DNA from: Acidobacteriota bacterium
Lineage (GTDB): Bacteria; Acidobacteriota; Terriglobia; Terriglobales; Acidobacteriaceae
Assembly (NCBI GenBank): GCA_021799405.1
Contig: JAJZAL010000281.1
Coordinates: 1-6,381 of the forward strand
Direction of reading: 5' to 3'
DNA length: 6,381 nucleotides
The position numbers and the translations under genes are program-made. The notes below the pieces were generated by a model. That model made no database searches. It saw nothing but the letters and a program-made list of their open reading frames with translations, and was not told where the DNA came from. How positions within the stretch are numbered: the stretch's first letter is position 1; the number at the start of each line of letters is the position of its first letter. Below are positions 1 to 5,337 of this stretch, piece after piece.

Positions 1-126
1 CTGGCCCCGCGCAAGATGCGCGGCCTGGTGTCGAACGGCATGTTGCTGGCGGCCTCGCTCGAAGGCGGCGCGCCGGTGCTCGCCGGATTCCTGGAAGAGG
101 TGCCGCTCGGCGCGCGGTTGAAGTAG
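1..126 (+). CDS. metG: Methionyl-tRNA synthetase, C-terminal end (partial)
   Basis: The window opens inside a reading frame that runs in phase from base 1 to a TAG at 124-126, giving 41 residues. The peptide contains PRKMRGLVSNGMLLAAS and ends GFLEEVPLGARLK. This is the signature of the Trbp111-type tRNA-binding OB-fold that forms the C-terminal domain of many bacterial methionyl-tRNA synthetases; the same fold also occurs in stand-alone Trbp111 and CsaA proteins. The full enzyme charges initiator and elongator tRNA-Met in the cytoplasm, and this domain helps dimerise the protein and hold the tRNA. The choice of metG over a stand-alone protein rests on the next gene being tatD, since metG-tatD is a common bacterial gene order. 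The catalytic domain lies outside the window, so the identity is inferred from the tail alone. Confidence 0.8.
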   Translation: MAPRKMRGLVSNGMLLAASLEGGAPVLAGFLEEVPLGARLK

Positions 127-136
127 ACCCGGGATT

Positions 137-155
137 GTAGCAACGACTTTGCTAC
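137..155 (+). terminator. Perfect 7-bp hairpin just after metG
   Basis: GTAGCAA at 137-143 is matched exactly by TTGCTAC at 149-155 across a five-base loop, starting 10 bases after the metG stop. No T-run follows, so it is not a classical intrinsic terminator. It could be a weak attenuator, or a 3'-end or processing structure between metG and tatD. Only the inverted repeat is seen directly; the role is inferred. Confidence 0.35.
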
Positions 156-201
156 CTCGCTCTGCTCGAACGGCTCTGTCCCATACAGATCACCGCACGC
201 T

Positions 202-205
202 GGAG
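202..205 (+). promoter_or_regulatory. Ribosome binding site that fixes the tatD TTG start
   Basis: GGAG at 202-205 lies seven bases before the TTG at 213-215. No ATG or GTG in this frame lies near the conserved N-terminal metal motif, so this Shine-Dalgarno match supports the TTG as the true start. Confidence 0.6.
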
Positions 206-212
206 TTTTCCG

Positions 213-1046
213 TTGCTTATCGATTCCCACGCCCACCTCGACAGCCCCCGTTACACTGGCGATCGCGCGGAGATGCTCGCCCGCGCCTGGCAGGCAGGCG
301 TCGGCGCGGTGCTGGCCATCGGCATTGGCGAAGGCCCGGCCGAGATGCATCGCGCGCTCGAGATCTGCCGCGAGTTCAATGCGCGCCCCGACAGTGGTTC
401 CGGCATCCCCAGGCTCTATGCCAGCGCCGGGGTTTATCCGCACAATACCGCCGAAATCGACGATGCCGTTCTGGCCAGGCTGGACGAGTTGCTCGCCGAG
501 CCGGAGACGATCGCCTGCGGCGAGATCGGCCTGGACTACTACCACGAAGGCGCGCCCCATCAGACACAGCGCAGAGAACTGATTCGCATGCTGGAGGTTG
601 CCGCCGCGCGCCAGCGGCCGATTCTCATCCACTGCCGGCCGAAGGATGGCAGGACGGATGCCTGGGACGACCTCTTCAGCATTCTCGACGCGCACTGGTG
701 GCAGACCGGCCTAGGCGGCATCATGCACTGCTTCGGCGGCGGCTGGGAGCAGGCGCGGCGCTCCCTGGACCTGGGGTTTCTCGTCTCGTTTGCCGGTAAT
801 CTCACCTATCCCAAGGCGCAGCCGCTGCGCGACGTGGCCGCGCAGGTGCCGCTCGATCGCGTTCTGGTGGAGACCGACGCTCCCTGGCTGGCCCCGGCGG
901 CCCATCGCGGCAAGCGCAACGAGCCCGCCTATGCCAGCCTGACCGCGCAGACCCTGGCGGGGCTGCTGGCCGTGGAAGTGGAGGAACTCGCCGCCGCAAC
1001 CACGAAAAACTTCTCCGGGCTGTTTCACATCCAGCTCGGCGTGTGA
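213..1046 (+). CDS. tatD: TatD/YcfH-family metal-dependent hydrolase (DNase)
   Basis: This 277-residue protein is an amidohydrolase-fold TIM barrel of the TatD family. Members are cytoplasmic metal-dependent nucleases; 3'-5' exonuclease activity on DNA and RNA is documented for E. coli TatD. The family metal ligands are visible in order: the HAH motif (H6, H8) at the N-terminus, E104 in CGEIGLDYY, H140 in LIHCR, H172 in MHCF and D222 in VETDAPWL. The C-terminus has the usual NFSGLF box at 266-271. The HxH start resembles YcfH more than E. coli TatD itself. Length is near the usual 260-265, with a few extra residues around 58-66. GVYPHN at 73-78 has Tyr where most relatives have GVHPH. The TTG start puts the HAH motif at residues 6-8, as expected. 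It sits between metG and yajQ on the same strand. The exact substrate cannot be told from sequence. Confidence 0.93.
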   Translation: MLIDSHAHLDSPRYTGDRAEMLARAWQAGVGAVLAIGIGEGPAEMHRALEICREFNARPDSGSGIPRLYASAGVYPHNTAEIDDAVLARLDELLAEPETIACGEIGLDYYHEGAPHQTQRRELIRMLEVAAARQRPILIHCRPKDGRTDAWDDLFSILDAHWWQTGLGGIMHCFGGGWEQARRSLDLGFLVSFAGNLTYPKAQPLRDVAAQVPLDRVLVETDAPWLAPAAHRGKRNEPAYASLTAQTLAGLLAVEVEELAAATTKNFSGLFHIQLGV

Positions 1047-1050
1047 AACT

Positions 1051-1073
1051 GGTAGAGCCGGTCCGGCTCTGTC
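1051..1073 (+). terminator. Strong GC-rich hairpin after tatD
   Basis: AGAGCCG at 1054-1060 and CGGCTCT at 1064-1070 form a perfect 7-bp stem with a three-base loop. In RNA it extends to 10 bp (1051-1060 with 1064-1073) through two G-U pairs and one G-C pair. It begins a few bases after the tatD stop and ends 27 bases before the yajQ start. No U-run follows, so it may be an attenuator or mRNA-stabilising structure rather than a complete terminator. Confidence 0.4.
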
Positions 1074-1100
1074 CGGCGGCCCATACGAGGGTAGAAGGCC

Positions 1101-1601
1101 ATGGCGCAGGAAAATTCATTTGACGTCGTCAGCAAGGTGGATATGCAGGAGGTCCGCAACGCCATCGATCAGGCGATGAAGGAGATTCACCAGCGGTTTG
1201 ATCTCAAGGACTCGCACTCGGAGATCAAACTGGAAGGCAGCGACACCATCCAACTGGCCTCGGCCAACGAGTACAAGCTGGAGGCGGTCAAGGATATTCT
1301 GGGGAACAAACTGGTGAAGCGCGGAGTTTCGCTGAAGAATCTAACCTATGGCAAGGTGGAACCGGCGGCCGGTCAAAGCGTGCGCCAGAAGGTATCATTA
1401 CAGCAGGGAATCCCTACGGAAAAGGCCAAGGAGATTGTTCGCCTGATCAAAGATTCGAAAAAGAAGGCACAGGCCAGCATTCAGGGTGATACGGTCAGAA
1501 TATCGAGCAAAGACCGCGACGTTCTGCAGGAGATCATCGCTTTGCTGCGGGGGAAGGACCTGGGGTTGGATCTGCAATTTACCAACTACCGCACGTTTTA
1601 A
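1101..1601 (+). CDS. yajQ: YajQ/UPF0234 family cyclic-di-GMP/nucleotide-binding protein
   Basis: This 166-residue protein matches the YajQ family (UPF0234, about 160-165 residues) along its whole length. The N-terminal signature NSFDVVSKVDMQEVRNAID is at 5-23, KRGVSLKNL at 73-81, the signature block IKDSKKKAQASIQGDTVRIS at 116-135, and the closing QFTNYR at 159-164. The family has two ferredoxin-like domains in one chain. E. coli YajQ has been reported to bind nucleotides or RNA, and a Xanthomonas homologue binds cyclic di-GMP and acts with a transcription regulator. Whether this copy binds c-di-GMP cannot be read from sequence. The ATG at 1101 is preceded by the purine-rich stretch GAGGGTAGAAGG (1087-1098) and gives the normal family N-terminus. 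It follows tatD by 54 bases, a gap holding a hairpin, so it may be expressed from the same transcript. Confidence 0.96.
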   Translation: MAQENSFDVVSKVDMQEVRNAIDQAMKEIHQRFDLKDSHSEIKLEGSDTIQLASANEYKLEAVKDILGNKLVKRGVSLKNLTYGKVEPAAGQSVRQKVSLQQGIPTEKAKEIVRLIKDSKKKAQASIQGDTVRISSKDRDVLQEIIALLRGKDLGLDLQFTNYRTF

Positions 1602-1623
1602 GCGGATGATGGATGGCTCCTCC

Positions 1624-1662
1624 GGGGCGAGCCCTTGCTTTCACGAATAGTGTGGAAAGCGG
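1624..1662 (+). terminator. Imperfect hairpins after yajQ, possible weak terminator
   Basis: Behind the yajQ stop, GGGG...CCC at 1624-1634 closes on a CGAG tetraloop. Just after it, GCTTTC at 1637-1642 pairs exactly with GAAAGC at 1655-1660 across a 12-base loop that contains a further CAC/GTG match. No clean U-run follows. The spacing of 118 bases to the next gene leaves room for a terminator and a new promoter, but I see no convincing -35/-10 pair. Confidence 0.25.
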
Positions 1663-1696
1663 CTAAGCTGTGGCTGTGCTCCGCAATGGGAATTAC

Positions 1697-1723
1697 ATGA
1701 ATCAGGAAGTCAGAGAAAATTGA
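1697..1723 (+). other. Eight-codon upstream mini-ORF overlapping the polyprenyl synthase start
   Basis: An ATG at 1697 opens an eight-codon frame (MNQEVREN) that stops at TGA 1721-1723. The stop overlaps the TTG start of the polyprenyl synthase at 1720-1722 by two bases. A GGGA at 1688-1691 lies five bases before this ATG. The arrangement resembles a translationally coupled leader, but it may be a chance ATG; the AGGAAG inside it also serves as the Shine-Dalgarno of the main gene. Confidence 0.25.
1704..1709 (+). promoter_or_regulatory. Shine-Dalgarno supporting the TTG start of the polyprenyl synthase
   Basis: AGGAAG at 1704-1709 lies 10 bases before TTG 1720-1722. The frame is closed by TAG at 1648-1650 and holds no ATG or GTG between that stop and 1720, and the first downstream Met lies deep inside the conserved domain (residue 81). 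The TTG is therefore the only reasonable start. Confidence 0.5.
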
Positions 1724-2709
1724 GCACACTGACGATAGCTTCGGCGAGGGAGGTCTTCGATCTGCTGCGGGAGGATCTCGTAGCGGTCGAGCAGGAGTTG
1801 GGCCGCGACGCTGCCTCCAGCGTAAGCACCATCACCGAAATCGCCGAATACCTGCGCGAGGGCGGCGGCAAGCGCATCCGTCCCTCCGTGCTCCTGTTGT
1901 CCGCCCGTCTGCTTGGCTACTCGGGATTGAGCGCCATCCGGCTGGGCTCGGTCGTCGAGATGGTGCACACCGCCACGCTGGTTCACGACGACATCATTGA
2001 CGGCGCCGACACGCGCCGCGGCCGGCCCTCCGCCAACACCACCTGGGGCAACGAGAAATGCGTGCTGGCCGGCGACTGGCTCTACATGCAGGCCTTCAAG
2101 GTGGCTCTGGAAGAGAGAAACCTGCGCATCCTCGAACTGCTGATCGGTCTCACGCAGCAGATGGTCGAGGGCGAGCTTCTGCAGATTCAAAAGCTTGGCA
2201 AAGCCGTCTCCGAGGCCGAGTATTACGACCTCATCTTTCGCAAAACCGCCTGTCTCTTCTCGGTTTCCATGCGCCTGGGAGCGGTGCTCGCGGGAGCATC
2301 TGAAGCGCAGGAGGCGAACCTGGCCGCCTATGGACGCTCCGTCGGTCTCGCCTTCCAGATCGTTGACGACGTGCTTGACCTGACGGCTACTGAAGAGGTG
2401 CTCGGCAAGCCCGTAGCCAGCGATCTGCGCGAGGGCAAGGCGACGCTCGCTGTCATCCACGCCATCGACCACGGCACCGCCCGCGACCGCCAGACCATCC
2501 AGCGCGTGCTCGATGACCGCAGCTTCGAAAGCGTGAGCCGCGAGCGCATCCAGGAAATCCTGTCGCGCAACGGCTCGGTCGAGTACGCCATGGCCGCTGC
2601 CGATCATTACGCGGAGCAGTCGCGGCAGGCGCTGGCCTCCTTCCCCGACTCGGAGTTCAAGCGTGCGCTCCTGTGGGTGCCGGATTTCGTCGTGGCGCGG
2701 GAGAAGTAG
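1720..2709 (+). CDS. trans-Polyprenyl diphosphate synthase (long-chain, quinone side chain)
   Basis: This 329-residue protein is an all-alpha prenyltransferase of the IspB/HepT family. It condenses isopentenyl diphosphate units in the cytoplasm to build the polyprenyl chain of respiratory quinones, most likely menaquinone here. Visible motifs are GGGKRIRP (48-55, isopentenyl diphosphate binding), the first aspartate-rich motif DDIID (90-94) within LVHDDIIDGADTRRGRP, GDWLYMQAF (118-126), FRKTA (173-177), the second aspartate-rich motif within FQIVDDVLD (212-220), and GKPVASDLREGKATL (229-243). Position five before the first motif is A85, a small residue; this is typical of medium- and long-chain enzymes and unlike the bulky aromatic of short-chain farnesyl synthases. 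The exact chain length (such as C40) is not readable. Its 3' end abuts the O-methyltransferase with no gap. An ispB- or hepT-type name would fit, but no symbol is assigned. Confidence 0.94.
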   Translation: MSTLTIASAREVFDLLREDLVAVEQELGRDAASSVSTITEIAEYLREGGGKRIRPSVLLLSARLLGYSGLSAIRLGSVVEMVHTATLVHDDIIDGADTRRGRPSANTTWGNEKCVLAGDWLYMQAFKVALEERNLRILELLIGLTQQMVEGELLQIQKLGKAVSEAEYYDLIFRKTACLFSVSMRLGAVLAGASEAQEANLAAYGRSVGLAFQIVDDVLDLTATEEVLGKPVASDLREGKATLAVIHAIDHGTARDRQTIQRVLDDRSFESVSRERIQEILSRNGSVEYAMAAADHYAEQSRQALASFPDSEFKRALLWVPDFVVAREK

Positions 2710-3396
2710 ATGGCGCCCCGGAAACCAGCCGCACAAACAACGTGGACCGCCGTAGACCGCTATTTCGGCGATCTGCTGGCTCCGAGTGACGAAAAGCTCG
2801 ACGGCGTTCTTGAAGCCAACCGGCAGGCCCGCCTTCCCGCCATCGGTGTTTCCAGGCTGCAGGGCAGGTTTCTTGAAGTGCTGGTGCGCATAACGCAGGC
2901 GCGCCGCATTCTCGAAATCGGCACCCTGGGTGGCTACAGCACCATCTGGATGGCCCGCGCGCTGCCCGAAGACGGGCGGCTGATCACGCTTGAAGCCAAT
3001 CCGCGCCATGCTGAGGTGGCGCGCGCCAATCTCGAACGTGCCGGCATGCTCGGCCGCGTTGAGATTCGCGTGGGCCGCGCGCTCGATAGCCTTCCCACGC
3101 TCGCGGCATCCGGCGCCGGCCCCTTTGACCTGATTTTCATCGACGCCGACAAGCCTGGCAACCCGGACTATCTCCAATGGGCAATGAAGCTTGCGCGCCC
3201 CGGAACAACGATTGCCGTGGACAACGTCGTCCGCCAGGGCAAGGTTGTGGATGCCGGGAGCGCCGATCCTGACATCCAGGGCACCCGCCGCATGACGGAG
3301 TTGATGGCCGCCGAACCCCGCCTCAGCGCCACGGTGCTTCAGACCGTCGGAGCCAAGGGATACGATGGCATTGCGCTGGCCGTCATGCTGCGCTGA
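2710..3396 (+). CDS. SAM-dependent O-methyltransferase, cation-dependent (COMT/CCoAOMT-like, family 3)
   Basis: This 228-residue class I methyltransferase belongs to the divalent-cation-dependent O-methyltransferase family (Pfam Methyltransf_3), whose members methylate catechol-type hydroxyls. Some bacterial members, such as TrmR of Bacillus, instead methylate 5-hydroxyuridine in tRNA. The SAM-binding motif ILEIGTLGGYSTIWMA is at 67-82 and the acidic end of beta-2 is E95 in LITLEA. IDADK (144-148) supplies a likely metal ligand D145 and catalytic lysine K148, matching D141 and K144 of mammalian COMT. D171-N172 in AVDNVV matches the other two COMT metal ligands. The C-terminus KGYDGIALAVML is typical. 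The ATG directly follows the synthase stop, and GGGAG at 2699-2703 inside the upstream gene is its Shine-Dalgarno, so translation is probably coupled. The substrate is unknown; a quinone precursor or tRNA are both possible. Confidence 0.93.
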   Translation: MAPRKPAAQTTWTAVDRYFGDLLAPSDEKLDGVLEANRQARLPAIGVSRLQGRFLEVLVRITQARRILEIGTLGGYSTIWMARALPEDGRLITLEANPRHAEVARANLERAGMLGRVEIRVGRALDSLPTLAASGAGPFDLIFIDADKPGNPDYLQWAMKLARPGTTIAVDNVVRQGKVVDAGSADPDIQGTRRMTELMAAEPRLSATVLQTVGAKGYDGIALAVMLR

Positions 3397-3428
3397 ACGC
3401 CGCATTCAGTGAAGATTCATCGTTGCGC

Positions 3429-3449
3429 ATGTAATATTCCAGTTGAATT
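3429..3449 (+). promoter_or_regulatory. AT-rich patch upstream of the beta-propeller gene, possible promoter region
   Basis: The 146 bases between the methyltransferase stop and the preferred propeller start contain one AT-rich stretch, ATGTAATATTCCAGTTGAAT. TAATAT at 3432-3437 matches four of six bases of a -10 box, but no good -35 hexamer lies 16-18 bases upstream. A promoter is expected somewhere here because the gap breaks the tight gene pair upstream; this exact site is only a weak candidate. Confidence 0.2.
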
Positions 3450-3542
3450 TCCGCGGATTCGATGACCGGGCGCAAGTTTTTGCCGCCGGTTTCAGTCCGC
3501 CGCGCCGCGAAGTGTCTTCGCAAGAAATGTGGAAGTGAGCCA

Positions 3543-4544
3543 ATGATCCCGATGCGAAAAATCCAGTATGCATGCGGACTCTCTCTCTTGTTTCTGGGGG
3601 CCGTGCTCGTTCAAAGCCAGTCCAACTCGCCCTTGCGGCTGGAAAAGACGATTCCGCTTCCCGGCGTCAAGGGGCGCATTGACCATATGAGCTTCGATCT
3701 CGCGCACAAACGCCTCTTCGTCGCCGCGCTGGGCAATGACACGGTCGCAGTCATCGATACGGAAAGCGGCAAGGTGCTGAAGACGATCGGCGGCCTCGCC
3801 GAGCCGCAGGGCGTGCTCTATCAGCCGGAGACGCAGCATTTGTGGATTGCCAACGGCCAGGACGGCACGGTGCGCATCTTCGACGCGCGCAGCTGGCGTC
3901 TGCTGCGCTCCATCAGTATGGGCGATGATGCCGACAACATTCGCGGCGATGCCGTCACGCATCGCGTCTTTGTGGGATACGGCAGCGGAGGGATCGCGGA
4001 GTTTGATGCCGCTGGTAACAAACTCGCGGAGATCAAACTCGACGCCCACCCCGAGTCTTTTCAGCTTGAGAAGAGCGGGCCGCGGCTCTTCGTGAACCTG
4101 CCGCGCGCGCACAAACTGGATGTGATTGACCGTGCAAAATCAGCCATAGTGGCCTCATGGAAAACCGATGAGGCGCAGGGGAACTTCCCCATGGCGCTGG
4201 ACGAAGCCGATCACCGGCTCTTCATCGTCTGCCGCAGCCCCGCCGTCCTGCTGGTGCTCGATACGCAAACGGGCGCGGTCATTGCGAAATTGCCCACCGT
4301 CGCGGATTCCGACGACATCTTTTATGACCGGGCCCGCAAGCAGCTTTATGCCTCCGGTGGCGGCAGCGCCGTTGATGTGTATCAACAGATTGACCGCAAT
4401 CACTACAGCCGGATCGCCCAGGTGAAGACGGCCAGCGGCGCGCGCACCAGCCTTTTTGTTCCCGCGCTGAGTCTGCTTTTCGTCGTGGGGCGGCAACAAG
4501 GCGGGAATCCGGCGGAGATTCGCGTCTTCAAGGTGAGCAGATGA
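3543..4544 (+). CDS. Secreted seven-bladed YVTN/YncE-like beta-propeller protein
   Basis: Read from the ATG at 3543 this is a 333-residue protein with a signal peptide (MRK, then a hydrophobic run at about 10-23, possible cleavage after VQS at 25), so it is probably periplasmic or secreted. The rest is a beta-propeller: seven recurring strand pairs of the form RLFVA...NDTVAVIDTESGK begin near residues 58, 99, 141, 181, 225, 267 and 311. The first and second have the best YVTN-type match (VAVIDTESGK, VRIFDARSW). Such propellers serve as binding scaffolds; no catalytic motif is visible and the ligand is unknown. The start at 3543 is preferred because GGAAG at 3531-3535 lies seven bases upstream and gives a signal peptide at the very N-terminus. 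The in-frame ATG at 3462 would add 27 basic, low-hydrophobicity residues before the signal. It stands alone, convergent with the thioesterase. Confidence 0.87.
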   Translation: MIPMRKIQYACGLSLLFLGAVLVQSQSNSPLRLEKTIPLPGVKGRIDHMSFDLAHKRLFVAALGNDTVAVIDTESGKVLKTIGGLAEPQGVLYQPETQHLWIANGQDGTVRIFDARSWRLLRSISMGDDADNIRGDAVTHRVFVGYGSGGIAEFDAAGNKLAEIKLDAHPESFQLEKSGPRLFVNLPRAHKLDVIDRAKSAIVASWKTDEAQGNFPMALDEADHRLFIVCRSPAVLLVLDTQTGAVIAKLPTVADSDDIFYDRARKQLYASGGGSAVDVYQQIDRNHYSRIAQVKTASGARTSLFVPALSLLFVVGRQQGGNPAEIRVFKVSR

Positions 4545-4559
4545 GGAAGCGGGGCTTCT
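4545..4559 (+). terminator. Small hairpin directly after the beta-propeller stop
   Basis: GAAGC at 4546-4550 and GCTTC at 4554-4558 form a perfect 5-bp stem with a GGG loop, extended by a G-U pair (4545 with 4559), immediately after the stop codon. No T-run follows. It is probably a 3'-end structure, and the stronger stem plus T-run further down (4716-4757) may be the real terminator. Confidence 0.3.
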
Positions 4560-4650
4560 CAGGTTGCGGAATAACTCAACGTGCGCAGGGTCTTGGAACG
4601 GGGCACGGCTCCAGAGACGGATTGAGAGACACCTTCAGGCGAGTGCTTTG

Positions 4651-4770
4651 TGTCAGGGCATGACTTCAGTCGTGCCAATAGAGCTTTTGAAATCGATGCG
4701 GGCCTTTAGGCCCCGAGGGATGTCTTGGGCAATTTCCATCCCTGCAGAGAGTTTTTCAACAGCCTGTTCA
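4651..4770 (+). repeat. REP-like interspersed repeat element made of three stem-loops
   Basis: Three stem-loops follow each other in this non-coding stretch. GGCATGAC (4657-4664) pairs with GTCGTGCC (4669-4676) around a TTCA loop with one G-T pair. GGGCC (4700-4704) pairs with GGCCC (4709-4713) around TTTA. AGGGATG (4716-4722) pairs with CATCCCT (4737-4743) around a 14-base loop, and a GTTTTTC run follows at 4751-4757. The modular wording (a GACTTCAGTC core, CTTTAG between GC arms, then TTTTTCAACAGCCTGTT) resembles, from memory, repeats found in many copies between genes of Acidobacteriota. A single copy in this window cannot prove repetition. It lies between two converging genes, where REP-type elements usually sit, and the last stem with its T-run could end transcription of the propeller gene. 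Confidence 0.6.
4716..4757 (+). terminator. Stem plus T-run, candidate terminator of the beta-propeller gene
   Basis: A perfect 7-bp stem (4716-4722 with 4737-4743) is followed seven bases later by GTTTTTC. The gap between stem and T-run is longer than in a standard intrinsic terminator, so efficiency is doubtful. It lies inside the repeat element. Confidence 0.3.
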
Positions 4771-4799
4771 GCCCGGCCCATTGCTCTTTGCGCGGCCAA

Positions 4800-5237
4800 T
4801 CAAGCGCGCGGTTCGTCTTCCATCATTGCCCGCAGCGCCTCGGCATAGTGCTCGGGTAGCGGCTTGCGGTTCAACTGATCGTCGCAGACCACGTGTACCG
4901 TTTCGCCTTCGGCCAGCAGCGTAGGATCCTGTCCATCCGGAGCCTTGCGCAGGATCCGGTACGCAAACTTGATGACAGTCCCGCGCAGCAGTTCAGGCCG
5001 GGTTTCGATCAGGATTTCATCGTCGTAGCGGGCTGGGGCGCGATAGCGGCAGCGGGCCTCGACCACCGGCAGAATGCACTCATGCTCGGTCTCCAACTGG
5101 CTGTACGCAAGGCCCAGCGAGCGCAGCAGCTCCACGCGGCCCAGCTCAAACCAGATCAGGTAGTTGGCATAGTACACAATGCCCATCTGATCGGTTTCGG
5201 CATAGCGCACTCTCACCCGATGCGTATTTACTGGCAT
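4800..5237 (-). CDS. YbgC-like acyl-CoA thioesterase (4HBT hotdog fold)
   Basis: This 145-residue hotdog-fold protein belongs to the 4-hydroxybenzoyl-CoA thioesterase/YbgC family (usual length 130-150), cytoplasmic enzymes that hydrolyse acyl-CoA thioesters. The family motif is at 11-26 (RYAETDQMGIVYYANY), with D16 as the catalytic aspartate, followed by the helix WFELGRVELLRSLGL (29-43). RYRAPARYDDEILIETRPE (64-82) and GETVHVVCDD (111-120) are the later family strands. Residue 23 is Tyr where E. coli and Helicobacter YbgC have the His of VYHA; this variant is, to my knowledge, common in the DQMG subgroup. The ATG at 5237 is chosen over an in-frame TTG at 5282: it gives the normal N-terminus and has a GA-rich tract five bases upstream, whereas the TTG would add 15 unconserved residues. 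It lies downstream of the oxidase on the same strand, about 100 bases away. In many proteobacteria ybgC sits with tol-pal, but not here. Confidence 0.9.
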   Translation of the reverse strand: MPVNTHRVRVRYAETDQMGIVYYANYLIWFELGRVELLRSLGLAYSQLETEHECILPVVEARCRYRAPARYDDEILIETRPELLRGTVIKFAYRILRKAPDGQDPTLLAEGETVHVVCDDQLNRKPLPEHYAEALRAMMEDEPRA

Positions 5238-5283
5238 CTGACTTTCTCTCTTTGCCTCTCTACCGGTCGCCGTCTGTCCCAAA

Positions 5284-5307
5284 TCTCGTCCGCCGCGGCG
5301 GATGAGA
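5284..5307. repeat. 24-base near-perfect palindrome between oxidase and thioesterase genes
   Basis: The core TCCGCCGCGGCGGA (5289-5302) is its own reverse complement. The symmetry continues outward as TCTC (5284-5287) and GAGA (5304-5307), with one mismatched pair at 5288/5303. The centre lies between 5295 and 5296. It starts about 30 bases after the oxidase stop and ends about 47 bases before the thioesterase ATG on the minus strand. It may be an RNA hairpin (a weak terminator; only ATTTGGG follows on the minus strand) or a binding site for a dimeric regulator of the thioesterase gene. Confidence 0.5.
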
Positions 5308-5337
5308 CCTGGGAAACCCCAATCTCAAAGTGTAAAA

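Noticed and set aside
149..799. 216-codon plus-strand frame overlapping tatD
   Set aside because: It is an Arg-rich out-of-frame shadow of tatD, whose metal-binding motifs are all in the other frame.
1635..1669. TTGCTT ... TAAGCT as a promoter ahead of the polyprenyl synthase
   Set aside because: The two hexamers are 23 bases apart, too far for a standard sigma-70 promoter, and the second is a poor -10 match.
1702..3405. 567-codon open frame on the minus strand opposite the synthase and methyltransferase
   Set aside because: Its codons are exactly antiphase-aligned with two well-identified genes that share one frame, and GC-rich third positions remove stops on the opposite strand. Its product has no recognisable domain and is rich in Gly, His and Arg, as shadow frames are.
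3462..3542. N-terminal extension of the beta-propeller from the ATG at 3462
   Set aside because: It would place 27 basic residues before a clear signal peptide and has no good ribosome binding site, while the ATG at 3543 has GGAAG seven bases upstream.
3492..4112. 206-codon minus-strand frame opposite the propeller gene
   Set aside because: It is a shadow of the propeller coding frame with no recognisable motif and no plausible start context.
4564..4848. 94-codon plus-strand frame after the propeller gene
   Set aside because: It runs through the hairpin repeat element and into the 3' end of the thioesterase gene on the other strand. It has no Shine-Dalgarno and no family resemblance beyond translated repeat sequence.
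5238..5282. 15-residue N-terminal extension of the thioesterase from a TTG at 5282
   Set aside because: The extra residues are unlike the family, the TTG lies next to the palindrome without a good Shine-Dalgarno, and the ATG at 5237 gives the usual N-terminus.
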